From Siphonodentalium dalli (taxonomy: Eukaryota; Mollusca; Scaphopoda; Gadilida; Siphonodentaliidae), in NCBI GenBank assembly GCA_032622095.1, contig CP136061.1, positions 89,954,983-90,018,982 on the forward strand: a DNA stretch of 64,000 nucleotides. The letters are read 5' to 3'. The notes under the pieces are model-generated. The model ran no database searches, was not told where the DNA came from, and saw only the letters and a list, made by a program, of their open reading frames with translations. Position 1 is the first letter of the stretch, and each line of letters begins with the position of its first letter. Positions 42,694 to 53,930 of the stretch are shown here, in pieces. Both the position numbers and the translations under genes were made by a program.

Positions 42694-44228
42694 GGGCCTA
42701 TGTGGAAAATTGACCAAAAACAATTTAAAAATGCCAAATATGCTTTAAATAACGTGTTTTATTTAAAATACGGTATCTTACTATCTACAGTAGAATAGAC
42801 ATCGATATTTTCATTAAAATGCTTACTTTTATGCATTTAACTGACATGTATACATGTATGACTTGATTATTAAATTTAGACTTGTTCTCAGTAAATACTA
42901 CTAGTAGTACATGTAGTATCATGCTCTATATTAGACCAAAAAGATTGAACGTTCTTATCATATATTGGATGACTAGCATACATTATGTGATCAATGTCGT
43001 CACAGGCTATTAAACTGATATTCCAACATGTGGTCATATCGCGGTGCAATCATCCATGTCCCTCCTTTGGTATTTGTGCAGGCACAGAAATTTGGCCCTC
43101 GTGAGATCAGATTATCCTGTCTCGAGACCGGCTTAATCAGATTGGTCTAGGATGTTTTCATCTATTCAAATTATCTACGGTTGGTTATTGCACATTACGA
43201 TTCATCTGGATGACAAAATGACTGAAAAATTTTGAAGAAATTGGGGAGTATGTTTACGTTAGCTGAATGCTAAATATTCGGAAAATAATACCGGTATTAA
43301 TTCCGGAATTCCACTTCTCCTTGGCTCTTGGTTCATAAGTTCGAAGTATTGGGGCACATGGTGGTAATTTTATCAGTTACATAAAAGCATCTGTTTCCCA
43401 ATCTAAATGCCAAAACATGTCGAAATATTTATGCTCGCCCATCGACCGTAGATGATTTTTATGAAGAGAGTCTGACTATAATAGGTTCTAACTTATGTGT
43501 AAAATGAGACTAATTTATGGTATATATAACAATTTAATTTAGATGCTGTATCGATCAGAAGAAATTACATTTTGAAGACAAATGACGATTATGTCATTTG
43601 AAAAACTTCATCATCCCCTTAATCAAGTTTGTCTGAACAGAGTAAAGTTTACACTCAAACAGTCATCTAAGTTCATTGTTTTATTTGCAAGCTACATGAT
43701 CAGAGTCCTTCAGAGGTATGTGACATAAAGTTTATAGTAGGTAGCTCACTTACAGTGTCTATAAGAAACATGTCACCAATACAATTTTATGGTGGAATTA
43801 TTAATATATTTATGGGATTTTTTGTATTGGTATCGGTCTTCACACTGTTGAAGAAAAAATATGCACTGTGTTAGGGCAATGTTGCTGATGGGATCATTGT
43901 CATAACGATTTATAAATAAATGCACAATGCATTTCTGTATATCTAAATGCACACCAGTCTTGTGTAATGTCATGTGACAGGGATAATTGTCATAACGTTT
44001 TTACATAAATGCACACATTCATTTTGATCATTTTTATAAGTTCAGTTTCATTTGCCCATTGATCAAATAACCAGTTATTTCAGTTTCTTTACTATAAATT
44101 ATTCCAGCAATATTTTTATAGTGTGCCGACCTAGACTAGTGTGCATTTATATATACATAAATGTACATGGTGTGCCCAAATTACACTAATATAAAGGCCT
44201 GATACTATGACTACATGTTAGATGGCCT
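42694..44228. other. Intergenic, nothing recognised
   Basis: AT-rich, short frames only, no window repeat family recognised. May contain the promoter of the CUEDC2-like gene together with the next 1 kb. Confidence 0.4.
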
Positions 44229-44244
44229 CTTTATTTTTAGAATA

Positions 44245-45237
44245 TCTGTGGACTGTCCAAGTCTGCTCATATGAAAACCAGCTAAGATATTTGGATAGCG
44301 AAATGCTTTTTTTTGGGCAAGACCGCCCCATTGCCATTTCTATGACAAGAGTTACGTGTTGGTGACCAGCTCTCATAAATCCACTCATAAATGTCGTCAA
44401 ATATAACAATTGCGATAATAAACGGGTTTATTCCATAGAAGACATATTTGTTCTGAAAACCACATCACTTGTAAATTGAAAGCTGTAATCTAATGTGAAA
44501 TTAAGACATTTCCGCATGTGTTTACATATTATAAAAAGTATGCGAACTCAATTGACCTCATGAAGTGACATCAGCATATTCCGGCGAAAATATTCTAGCA
44601 ATCGTAAGGTAAATATAAACACAACCATGTGATCATAAATTGAATTAATTCTATCACTTATACCCGGTAATTTGTAAATTAAAAATTGCATATATACTGT
44701 ATATGGCTAGACGTTCCGTGTAAGAAATGTTTAACTAATAAGTAATATAGGACCATTTACAGTTAAAATAAACACATAATAGTTGTGGGATGTTGAAATA
44801 AAATAACAGCGCACGTTGTCGGCGATCTGGTGTACTCGATTGTTTATGAGTGATTTTTGGTGTACTGGATTGTTGGCTTAGAAGTCGAACTTAGCCAAGT
44901 ACAGAACATTTCGGCTATCAGTTAAAACGTAAACACACCGATGTTTGTCTTAATTAACCGGAATATTCTATGTGTAATTTAACATGAAAGTTAGATTATT
45001 ATACGCCATTATGACCATAAGATGTCACTCTTTCCGATATATATAGCATCAAGTATTGATTTGTTAGGTAAAATCGAGTAAATTAGACTAAAATTCCCTC
45101 CACCAACCCTGAGCGTAACTCATGTTATTGAAATGGCAATGGGGCGATTTCAGATCCAAAACAGCATTTCGCTCTCCAAATATCTTAGCTGGTTTTCATA
45201 AGAGCAGACTTGGACTAATCTGTGGAGTGTATATAGA
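44245..45237. repeat. ~1 kb segment bounded by ~100 bp inverted repeats
   Basis: The left arm 44245-44345 and right arm 45130-45237 are inverted copies ('gaccgccccattgccatttc' against its complement, and 'ccaagtctgctcat'). The right arm ends 42 bp before the start codon of the CUEDC2-like gene. It may be a transposon; no target duplication was found. Confidence 0.6.
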
Positions 45238-45279
45238 ATGGTGCATCATGTATTTTGTTCATTGTTTTCAGATTGAACA

Positions 45280-45356
45280 ATGAGTGAAAATGAAGAAAAA
45301 GTTAGAGCTGCGCTGAGTAGTTTTCTCAAAGAACACTCATTACAAGATTCCATTGG
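45280..45356 (+). CDS. CUEDC2: CUEDC2-like protein, exon 1
   Basis: The exon starts after 'attgttttcag' with 8 nt of 5' UTR, then ATG and 25 codons plus two bases to the donor GTAAGTG. It encodes MSENEEKVRAALSSFLKEHS then LQDSI. The start is the first ATG after the acceptor, so a non-coding 5' UTR exon must lie upstream. Joined to the next exon it gives G-S-V-D-D-I-V-L-S-Y, the start of the conserved N-terminal region of CUE domain-containing protein 2. In vertebrates that protein is a ubiquitin-pathway adaptor reported to act on steroid receptors, IKK and mitotic checkpoint regulation; the role here is inferred from family only. Confidence 0.75.
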
Positions 45357-45479
45357 GTAAGTGAATTAATTAAAAGCCCTTTAGTATCATGGTGTGCAAG
45401 ACACTATCAGTGTGAACCATAAAGACGTGAAATACTTTATAAAGAATTTATAATGGCCCCGTAACTCGGCTGTTAATTA

Positions 45480-46200
45480 TTGGATTTCATTGTCCTTTGG
45501 CATGGTAATAAAGTTGGGGGACTGGGTACCCGCAATACGGGTTTCGTCCATTGATTTCTACCAGAGTTACAGCCCTTATTTGACTTGGAAATTTGTGAAG
45601 ATTGTATCTGTACGAACATATCACCTTGTAACACAGGTGTTAGTTATCAGAATTCATTGTCCTTTTGGTATGGTGATAGCACAGCTTGGGGAAAGGGATA
45701 CCCACATACTACAGATTTCGTCAATTCATTTTTACCAGAGTTGCCGCCCTTTTTTTCTCGGAATTTTTTTAATTTCATTCTGTATGCACATTTCAGCTTG
45801 TAACACTGGCATAGACAATTTGATTTGGTTGTGCTTTTGTGATAGCACAGGTTGGGAGAAAGGATATCCACATACTACGGGTTTCGTCAATTTAGTTTTA
45901 CTAGAGTTACCACTCTTGTTTGACTTGGAAATTTGTTAATTTTGTGTCCTAAAGAACATTACAGCTTGTAACTTGAACACGGATCATCGGATTCAGTTGT
46001 GCATTGGTATGGTGATAGCACACCTCGTGGAAAAAGATACCGACTTAATACATGTTTCATCAATTTACTTTTACCAGAGTTACGGCCCTGATTTGACTTG
46101 GAAGTTTGTGAATTTTGTCTCTCTACAAACATTTCAGCTTGTAGCTTGGGCATGGATCATCACATTGTGTTGTGCCTTGTGATCTATTGATAGCCCAATT
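45480..46200. repeat. ~170 bp tandem array in CUEDC2 intron 1
   Basis: Four diverged units share 'accagagttac', 'tttgacttggaa', 'cagcttgtaac' and 'tatggtgatagcaca'; the first motif recurs at about 45561, 45735, 45901 and 46074. It resembles the cores of HINE-like elements but belongs to neither of the other two families here. Confidence 0.75.
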
Positions 46201-46477
46201 TAGGGGGAAAGGATACCCACATTTAGAAAATATATTTTTTTTTCCATCCATACAAATATTTAGTATTGCACACTCTCCAAACTGAGGGTCAGGATAACCA
46301 CTCATCAATGAGTATTTATTATAGAAAAGGTTAACTTGTTTCACTGAAACAAACATAAATTATTTATTAAATGCCTGTAACAAATCTGAATTCTAGCAAT
46401 AGTTTCTAATCTAGAAACAATACTAACATATAGTATAGTATGAAAGTAAATGCTGTATGTGTGATGTATTTTTTCAG

Positions 46478-46621
46478 ATCTGTTGATGATATCGTGTTGA
46501 GCTATGTTGTTGGTATACTCAAAGATATGGGAGATTCAGATGTCGATGATGAAGTCATTGATGTTGATCAGTTTGTTGAGGTCATGGGTGCTTACCTTCC
46601 TGGGTTCGAGGAAATAAACAG
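46478..46621 (+). CDS. CUEDC2: CUEDC2-like protein, exon 2
   Basis: 144 nt from 'tattttttcag' to GTAGGT. It encodes SVDDIVLSYVVGILKDMGDS then VIDVDQFVEVMGAYLPGFEE. The strings D-I-V-L-S-Y-V-x-G-I-L and M-x-A-Y-x-P-G-F are the most conserved part of CUEDC2 N-termini, and they identify the gene better than the CUE domain itself. The exon is continuous in frame with exons 1 and 3. Confidence 0.85.
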
Positions 46622-47247
46622 GTAGGTCATGGTGCCCTGTTCATTAGTGTTGGCTATCTGAGGTTTGTGAGTGGCTGCTAATTATGTTAGTATTTTTGCA
46701 GTATGGAGGTTTGTGAGTGCCTATTAATTACGTTAGTATTTTTGCATTATTGAGGTTTGTGAGTGGCTGTTATTATGTTATGTTTATAGTATTTTTGCAG
46801 TGTGGAGGTTTGTGAGTGGCTGTTATTATGTTAATAATTTTACACTCTGGAGGCTTGTGAGTTAATTATGTTATGTTTATAGTATTTTTGCAGTGTGGAG
46901 GTTTGTGAGTGGCTGTTATTATGTTAATAATTTTACACTCTGGAGGCTTGTGAGTTAATTATGTTATGTTTATAGTATTTTTGCAGTGTGGAGGTTTGTG
47001 AGTGGCTGTTTATTATGTTGGTATTTTTGCAGTGTGGAGGTTTGTGAGTAGCTGCTCATTATGTTAGTATTAATGCAGTATGGAGGTTTGTGAGTGGATA
47101 TTAATTCTGTTAGTATATCTGCAGTGTGGATGTTAATTATTTTAGTATTTTTGCAATGTGGATGTTGTGAGTAGCTGTTAGTTATGTTAGTATATTTGCA
47201 GTGTGGTGGTTTGTGAGTAGATGTTAATTATGTTAGTATTTTTGCAG
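46622..47247 (+). repeat. Intron 2 composed of ~12 degenerate copies of the exon 3 acceptor edge
   Basis: The unit, about 45-50 bp, is 'ttagtatttttgcag' plus 'tgtggaggtttgtgagtgg' plus 'ctgttattatg'. The first two parts are exactly the pyrimidine tract, AG and first 19 nt of exon 3. Copies start near 46695, 46735, 46790, 46832, 46880, 46930, 46975, 47020, 47068, 47112, 47142 and 47187, with the genuine site at 47247. Roughly eight retain GCAG at the junction. Use of an upstream copy would bring in-frame stops. Confidence 0.9.
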
Positions 47248-47336
47248 TGTGGAGGTTTGTGAGTGGATTTTCTCATTCACTGAGAAGCTCGCAGCTGATC
47301 GACCAAAAGAAACGTCAAAAAGTGATGGCAAATCAG
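47248..47336 (+). CDS. CUEDC2: CUEDC2-like protein, exon 3
   Basis: 89 nt from 'gtatttttgcag' to GTTTGT. It encodes VEVCEWIFSFTEKLAADRPK then ETSKSDGKS. The segment is amphipathic helix followed by a charged linker, as expected between the N-terminal helical region and the CUE domain. Which of the tandem acceptors is used is decided by frame: only this last copy continues into IFSFTEKL. Confidence 0.8.
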
Positions 47337-47633
47337 GTTTGTTAAATTTAAGAATACCTAGAAGCCTTTTATGACATTATTTCACATAAATCTTTCCCTC
47401 TTGCCACTTATAATGGCTTCTTATTTCTCTGAATGTGATAAATAAAACACGTGTTAAAAAAATCGAAATGGAGTAGTTTTTTCGTTCCTTGACCCTTTTT
47501 CTCTTGGTTTCGGATTTGTCTCTGTTGATTTTCCTGCCTTATTATTCCAGATAATAGGTCTCGATCTAATGTTTGATTTTTGGTTCCAGCCACCTATTTC
47601 TACCAGAGTTATGGAACTTTTTTAGGGTATATT

Positions 47634-47635
<2 letters not shown>

Positions 47636-47664
<29 letters not shown>

Positions 47665-47665
47665 C
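47636..47665 (+). repeat. Run of 30 C
   Basis: Uninterrupted poly(C) 83 bp before the exon 4 acceptor, within intron 3. Its length is probably variable or assembly-dependent. Confidence 0.9.
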
Positions 47666-47748
47666 ACTCCGTGCTTTTCTTCTAATCATTCTAATGTCTT
47701 TGATATAATATTTCATCTCATAATTTATCCTGTTTTCCTTGCTTTCAG

Positions 47749-47879
47749 ACTCAGGTGCTAACTTATCAATGATACTACAGCAGAATATTAGAAAACCTCG
47801 AACAGAGAGTGAGAGTACTACGAGTACAAGTTCCTACCACTCATTGTCTGATGAGAGGGAATCAGAAGTATCCCCCGAG
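47749..47879 (+). CDS. CUEDC2: CUEDC2-like protein, exon 4
   Basis: 131 nt from 'cttgctttcag' to GTAGGT, ending in phase 0. It encodes SGANLSMILQQNIRKPRTES then ESTTSTSSYHSLSDERESEV. Ser/Thr/Glu-rich, probably disordered linker before the CUE domain, with several possible phosphosites. The last ~49 nt and the donor are repeated twice downstream. Confidence 0.78.
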
Positions 47880-48055
47880 GTAGGTTGTTAAAGCCAGAAA
47901 ACTAGAAATATGAATTCCTAACACTCGCTCTCTGATGAGAGGGAATCAGACGTGTCCTCCGAGGTAGGTTGTTAAAGTGAGAAAACTAGAAATATGAATT
48001 CCTGCCACTCACTGTCTGATGAGAGGGAATCAGATGTGTCCTCCGAGGTAGGTGT
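47831..48055 (+). repeat. ~83 bp tandem triplication of the exon 4 end and donor
   Basis: Three units each contain 'tctgatgagagggaatcag' and end 'tcc[ct]ccgag|GTAGGT'. Unit 1 is the exon edge; units 2 (to about 47962) and 3 (to about 48047) are intronic. Unit 2 has TAA where exon 4 has TAC, and unit 3 stays open over its length. The three donors are identical at positions +1 to +6. Confidence 0.9.
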
Positions 48056-48326
48056 TCAGGAGTCATCTGCCGCACTTTAAGAATGTGGAGATTTTTTTTA
48101 GGAAAAATGAGTGGGGGAGGTATATTCGATTGACTTTGTCCGTCTGTCTTATACATTTTGTGACATACACTTCCTATACATTTTTGCTACATTTCCTGAG
48201 TTTTGGTTGAAAACCATAACCTTGTATTTTTGCTATTGGTGGTCAAACATAGGCAAGCCAACATTTATTGTTTTAAAAATTTACAAACTTCTAGATGATA
48301 ACTATCATATTTAAACGATTTTCGAT

Positions 48327-48560
48327 CAACAAACGTGGCTGCTGGCAGCCCTCTTTGATTTTACTCTCTGCATGACTAATACTTTGGCAAGCTCTGCAGC
48401 CAACATTTATCATCCAATTAGTCCCACACTTCATATGGCTCTACAGGTTTGATGTCTGGTAGTACTAAAATATAACAACTTTCTACATTCCTTATCACTC
48501 TATTGACTGTAATGTATGACATCATCCTCTCTCCAAGTTGAGCTACAACTTTGTTCCATT
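48327..48560. repeat. Truncated HINE-like element end
   Basis: One partial core unit ('gctggcagccctctttgat') followed by the family right end 'ccaagttgagctaca'. Confidence 0.6.
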
Positions 48561-48651
48561 CTTCCATTGATTCCAAAAGTGAAAATCAAATGTGACATAT
48601 AAAACTAAGAATAAACCGAAGAAGGTCATTTCGTTATTGCTATCCCTTTAA

Positions 48652-49043
48652 CCCTTTACCCAACAAACCGGCCAAAACCGGCCAAATAAAGCTTCAACAG
48701 CCTAAAATATCTTCGGTCTGTCTCAATAGAACCATACAAATATGGATATCATTGGAACCGGCTCCTTGACCACATTGTGATAGTTACAGTTATGCCATGT
48801 GCCAATGCATTCTCTTATATATGCGAGTCGACCATAGGTCGCCTCGCATATATAAGAGAATGCATTGGCCTAAAAAAAATCTTTTTTTAACACTTTTTAC
48901 CATTTTTTCTTACATTCTTTAACAATTTTATAATTTTTAATGTGTTAAGCCAATGCATTCTCTTATATATGCGAGGCGACCTATGGTCGACTCGCATATA
49001 TAAGAGAATGCATTGGCACAGGGCCCTTCTGTTGGGTAAAGGG
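48652..49043. mobile_element. TTAA-flanked MITE, type 1, in CUEDC2 intron 4
   Basis: 392 bp, TTAA at 48648-48651 and 49044-49047, two opposed palindromes intact. Confidence 0.9.
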
Positions 49044-49069
49044 TTAAACCATAAAATTTGTATCAATTA

Positions 49070-50423
49070 AAGATGCATTATCCGAATTAACGCTCCTAAA
49101 TTAATATTTCTTTGGCTTCGGGGGTAAAAAATATTTGATTCAAGTCAAGGAACCCACCCATGAAAGCTCATAGTGATCAGATATCAATTTTTAAAGTTTG
49201 TTATTTCCGAGTTGTGCAATTATTTGTGGCCGAGAAACAAGTTGTCAAATAGAAGGTCTCAGACAAAATTGTGGATGCAAGTGGATACCTCTAAAATTAA
49301 GTGGTAAAACGGCCAAATTTCCTGATACTCGAGTGATAATACGGCCATATTTGGTTGAACAAAATGTTGATAGATAACACGTTTTGGGAAATTTGATAAC
49401 TACCATAGTTGACAGTGGTTAGCACTATTTTATTGCAATTAATCGATTCTGATAACTGAAGCATATTTTGAAGAAATGTTGTTGTTGTACAGGGACCAGC
49501 CTAGACCAGATTTTCAGGGCGAAATGACTTCGCCCTACTATAAAAATAAGGCGAAGTGGCCGTTCTATAGGGCGAAGTGAGTCTACAAAATTTAAATCGA
49601 TCAGTACTACGACAGGAATCGCTAATAGGAGAGATGACATAATTAAGTCAATTAAACTTATGAAACAATGGTTGAAATATGGAGTCATTATGTTCACTTC
49701 ATGACCCTAATAACTATTAATAATACCCAAACATAATTGTGAGAGGATAGCAGCATTTTATATCGTAATTGTGGGAGAATGACAGGATTTTATTTCATAT
49801 TTTTCGGGTTTTTAAAAATGCCAACAATATATCAAACCGAAACGAAACGAAATCATGAACACTTTTACTGCGCTCTGTTAGTAATCCCGTTTGAAATTTT
49901 AATATGCTTCACAAATGAATTTGTTTTAAAATTTCTTTAACCAAACTCCATAGAGGGAGTGATGAATTGACACATTGTGAGAGGTGTGAGTTGTAATCTT
50001 CATTGTAAGGTGTGGTAATCACGGTAATCTAAAAATAACAACAACCAGATTAACACTTGAGGCCCGACGATGTTTTCACAGCTGCCAGTAATCAGACTCC
50101 GTTGTCAACATGCTTCCAGATTGGAGCATTACAGGTGTTAATTGTTTTATAACACCATGATACACCCTGATAGTGGATGGAGTATTGTGTGCAATCACAG
50201 TTGACAGTTGTAAATTATCATAAATTATTTGGGGCATTTTGTCGAATTTCGTCAGTCAACTTTGGAATTTTTAGGGCGACTTGAACTTCGCCCGACGGCA
50301 AACATAAGGCGAAGCGGACGGCGCTAGGGCGAAGAAGTCGCCCACGTCGCCCTCTCGGCTGGTCCCTGTTGTTGTATCTTGATGGTATGGGGACCATCTG
50401 ATCGGATTGAGCACCTTTAAATG
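49070..50423. repeat. Degraded relative of the 440 bp TTAA foldback, split by a hAT-like MITE
   Basis: Left 49090-49230 matches the arm of the foldback at 56595 ('ctttggcttcgggggtaaaa'). Right 50391-50423 matches its other end ('atcggattgagcacctttaa'). The hAT-like element lies between. Confidence 0.5.
49490..50368. mobile_element. hAT-like MITE, 879 bp
   Basis: Terminal inverted repeats CAGGGACCAGCC and GGCTGGTCCCTG with an exact 8 bp duplication TTGTTGTA (49482-49489, 50369-50376). CAGGG ends and 8 bp duplications are hallmarks of hAT. GGGCGAAGT-like motifs are repeated in both subterminal regions. No transposase ORF. Confidence 0.88.
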
Positions 50424-50640
50424 TGCACGGAATCAAGTAAAAACTCCAGGCAAATATCAGTTTCAGGATTTCTCTGTGAAATAGAAATATTTCTCTGTGT
50501 TTTACTCGATTGCTTGCCCTATTCTGCGTCGACACTCAATTAGGACAAACAAAACATCACTGAGATATTCACACGGTGTTGCGAGTGACGCAATGCAAAC
50601 AAATCATCATCAACCGCAAGGATAGGATTTGTTCTAATTG

Positions 50641-51236
50641 AGCAACATTACCAGATGTGGAATCTATCAACATTACCAGATGTGGAATCTATCAACATTA
50701 CCAGATGTGGAATCTATCAACATTACCAGATGTGGAATCTATCAACATTACCAGATGTGGAATATTATCAACATTACCAGATGTGGAATCTATCAACATT
50801 ACCAGATGTGGAATCTATCAACATTACCAGATGTGGAATCTATCAACATTACCAGATGTGGAATCTATCAACATTACCAGATGTGGAATCTATCAACATT
50901 ATTAATTACCAGATGTGGAATCTATCAACATTACCAGATGTGGAATCTATCAACATTACCAGATGTGGAATCTATCAACATTACCAGATGTGGAATCTAT
51001 CAACATTACCAGATGTGGAATCTATCAACATTACCAGATGTGGAATCTATCAACATTACCAGATGTGGAATCTATCAACATTACCAGATGTGGAATCTAT
51101 CAACATTACCAGATGTGGAATCTATCAACATTACCAGATGTGGAATCTATCAACATTACCAGATGTGGAATCTATCAACATTACCAGATGTGGAATCTAT
51201 CAACATTACCAGATGTGGAATCTATCAACATTACCA
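50641..51236 (+). repeat. 25 bp satellite, about 24 units
   Basis: Unit 'caacattaccagatgtgg' plus 'aatctat', almost perfectly conserved, with two small insertions near 50763 and 50900. As 25 is not a multiple of three and the unit lacks stops, all three frames stay open for 600 nt. The resulting 82-315 codon ORFs (75 nt protein period) are not evidence of a gene. Confidence 0.92.
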
Positions 51237-51344
51237 AGTTTAACCGAGGTAAACAGAATGGCTAATTCAAATCCAATATCTGTAGCAGATATTATAAAGT
51301 ATGAAGTATATATAACAAGACTCTGCATCATACAAAACACCCAC

Positions 51345-53930
51345 AGAACGGGATTTGTTTTACCCTGTGCCAATGCATTCTCTTATATATGCGAGTCGAC
51401 CATAGGTCGCCTCGCATATATAAGAGAATGCATTGGCCTAACAATTTTTAGCTCAACTTACTTTTGTAAGTTTGAGCTATTGCCATGGCTTGGCGTCCGT
51501 CGTCCGTGTGTCCGTCAACAATTTCCTTTGGCGCGGGCTACAGGTCGTACCTTTGGTCTGATCTTTATGAAATTTTGCATGAATGTTGACATTGACATGT
51601 AGATGGGAACGAGTCATTTTGGGGTCATTCGGCCAAAAAACATGGCCGTCAGCAGCCATCTTGGATTTTACTCTTTGCATGACTAAATCATTTGGCGCAG
51701 GCTACAGGTCGTAGTTTTGATCGGAACTTCTTGAAATTTGTCATGGATGTTAACAATGACATGTAGATGGGAACAAGTGATTTTGGGGTTGTTCGGCCAA
51801 AAAACATGGCCGCCAGCAGCCATCTTGGATTTTACTCTTTGCATGACTAAATCCTTTGGTGCGGGCTACAGGTCGTACCTTTGGTCTGATCTTTATGAAA
51901 TTTGTCATGAATGTTGACATTGACATGTAGATGGGAACGAGTCATTTTGGGGTCAATCGGCCACAAAACATGGCCGCTGGTGGCCATTTTGGATTTCAAA
52001 ATTCAATCCATTGGCGCGGGCTACAGGTCGTACTGTTCGTCTGATCATTATGAAATTTGTCATGGATGTTAATATTGACATGTAGATGGAAACGAGTCAT
52101 TTTGGGGTCGTTCGGCCAAAAAATATGGCCGCTGGCAGCCATCTTGGATTTTACTCTTTGCATGACTAAATCCTTTGGCGCAGGCTACAGGTCGTAGTTT
52201 TGATCAGAACTTCATGAAATTTGTCATGGATGTTAACAATGACATGTAGATGGGAACGAGTGATTTTGGGGTTGTTCGGCCAAAAAACATGGCCGCCAGC
52301 AGCCATCATGGATTTTACTCTTTGCATGACTAAATCCTTTGGCGCGGGCTACAGGTCGTACCTATGGTCTGATCTTTATGAATTTTGTCACGAATGTTGA
52401 CATTGACATGTAGATGGGAACGAGTCATTTTGGGGTCATTCGGCCAAAAAACATGGCCGCTGGTGGCCATTTTGGATTTCAGAATTCAATCCATTGGCGC
52501 GGGCTACAGGTCGTGCTGTTCGTCTGATCATCATGAAATCTGTCATGGATGTTAATATTGACATGTAGATGGGAACTAGTGATTTTGGGGTTGTTCAGCC
52601 CAAAAACATGGCCGCCAGCAGCCATCTTGGATTTTACTCTTTGCATGACTAAATTCTTTGGCGCGGGCTACAGGTTGTAGCTTTGGTCAGAACTTCATGA
52701 AATTTGTCATGGATGTTAACAATGACATGTAGATGGGAACGAGTGATTTTGGGGTTGTTCGGCCAAAAAACATGGCCGCCAGCAGCCATCTTGGATTTGA
52801 CTCTTTGCATGACTAAATCCTTTGGTGCGGGTTACAGGTCGTATCTTTGGTCTGACCTTTATGAAATTTGTCATGAATATTGATATTGACATGTATATGG
52901 GAATGAGTCATTTTGGGGTCATACGGCCAAAAAACATGGCTGCTGGCAGCCATCTTGGATTTCAAAATTCAATCCATTGGCATGGGCTACAGGTTGTACT
53001 GTTTGTCTGATCATCATGATATTTATCATGGATGTTAATATTAACATGTAGATGGGAACGAGTCATTTTGGGGTCGTTTGGCTAAAAAACATGTCCGCCA
53101 GCAGCCATATTGGATTTTACATGAATAAATCCTTTGGTGCGGGCTACAGGTCGTAGCTTTGGTCGGAACTTTATGAAATTTGTCATGTATGTTAACAATG
53201 ACATGTAGATGGGAAACGAGTCATTTTGGGGTCGTTCAGCCGAAAAACATGGCCGCCAGCAGCCATCTTGGATTTTACTCTTTGCATGACTAAATCCATT
53301 GGCACAGGCTACAGGTCATACCTTTGATCAGATCATTATGAGATTTGTAAAGGCTGTAGATGGGAACAAGTCATTTTGGGGTAATTCGGAAAAAAACATG
53401 GCTGCCGGTGGCCATTTTAGAATTTACTCTTTGCATCAATAAATCCTTTGGCACAGCATAATCACCACATCCCTGATCCGATCATTATGAAACCTGTTAT
53501 GAATGTTGATATTGACATGTACATCTAGTCTTACTTAGACATTTCAATTAGCTCTTTTCCTATTCCTCCATTTACTGTCGACCATTAAATTATTCCCCTA
53601 CCTAAGTTGAGCTACAGTGTCATTGACACTTTTATTTACAATTTTAATAAAAAAAAATTGTATTCTTTAACAATTTTATAATTTCACCCATACAGAGCCC
53701 CAGACAAACATGAGCAGACGACACTCTTCTATATGCTTCTATATATGTGTGGGGCTCCCTGCAGGGTAATGGATGTTTTTTATTTTATGTCCTAAAAATT
53801 GTAAGAAACATTTATTTTAAAAAAATGATAAAAAATTGTAAGGCCAATGCATTCTCTTATATATGCGAGGCGACCTATGGTCGACTCGCATATATAAGAG
53901 AATGCATTGGCACAGGGTAAAAAAATCCCG
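51345..53930. mobile_element. Hairpin-pair MITE, type 4, split by a HINE-like element
   Basis: Pieces 51345-51449 and 53637-53930 together match the uninterrupted element at 23120-23550 (same palindromes, 'gagccccagacaaacatgag', 'ctccctgcagggtaatggat'). Confidence 0.7.
51450..53636. mobile_element. Pearl/HINE-like element, copy 3
   Basis: Complete: AGCTCAACTTAC hairpin at the left, about thirteen ~160 bp units, and AAGTTGAGCT with AGTGTCATTGACACT at the right. Comparison with the empty site at 23217-23237 puts the insertion within a run of T, with no longer duplication. Confidence 0.82.

Noticed and set aside
50638..51602. Repetitive ORFs of up to 315 codons
   Set aside because: They are produced by the 25 bp satellite and its open frames, then run into a hairpin MITE and a HINE-like element.
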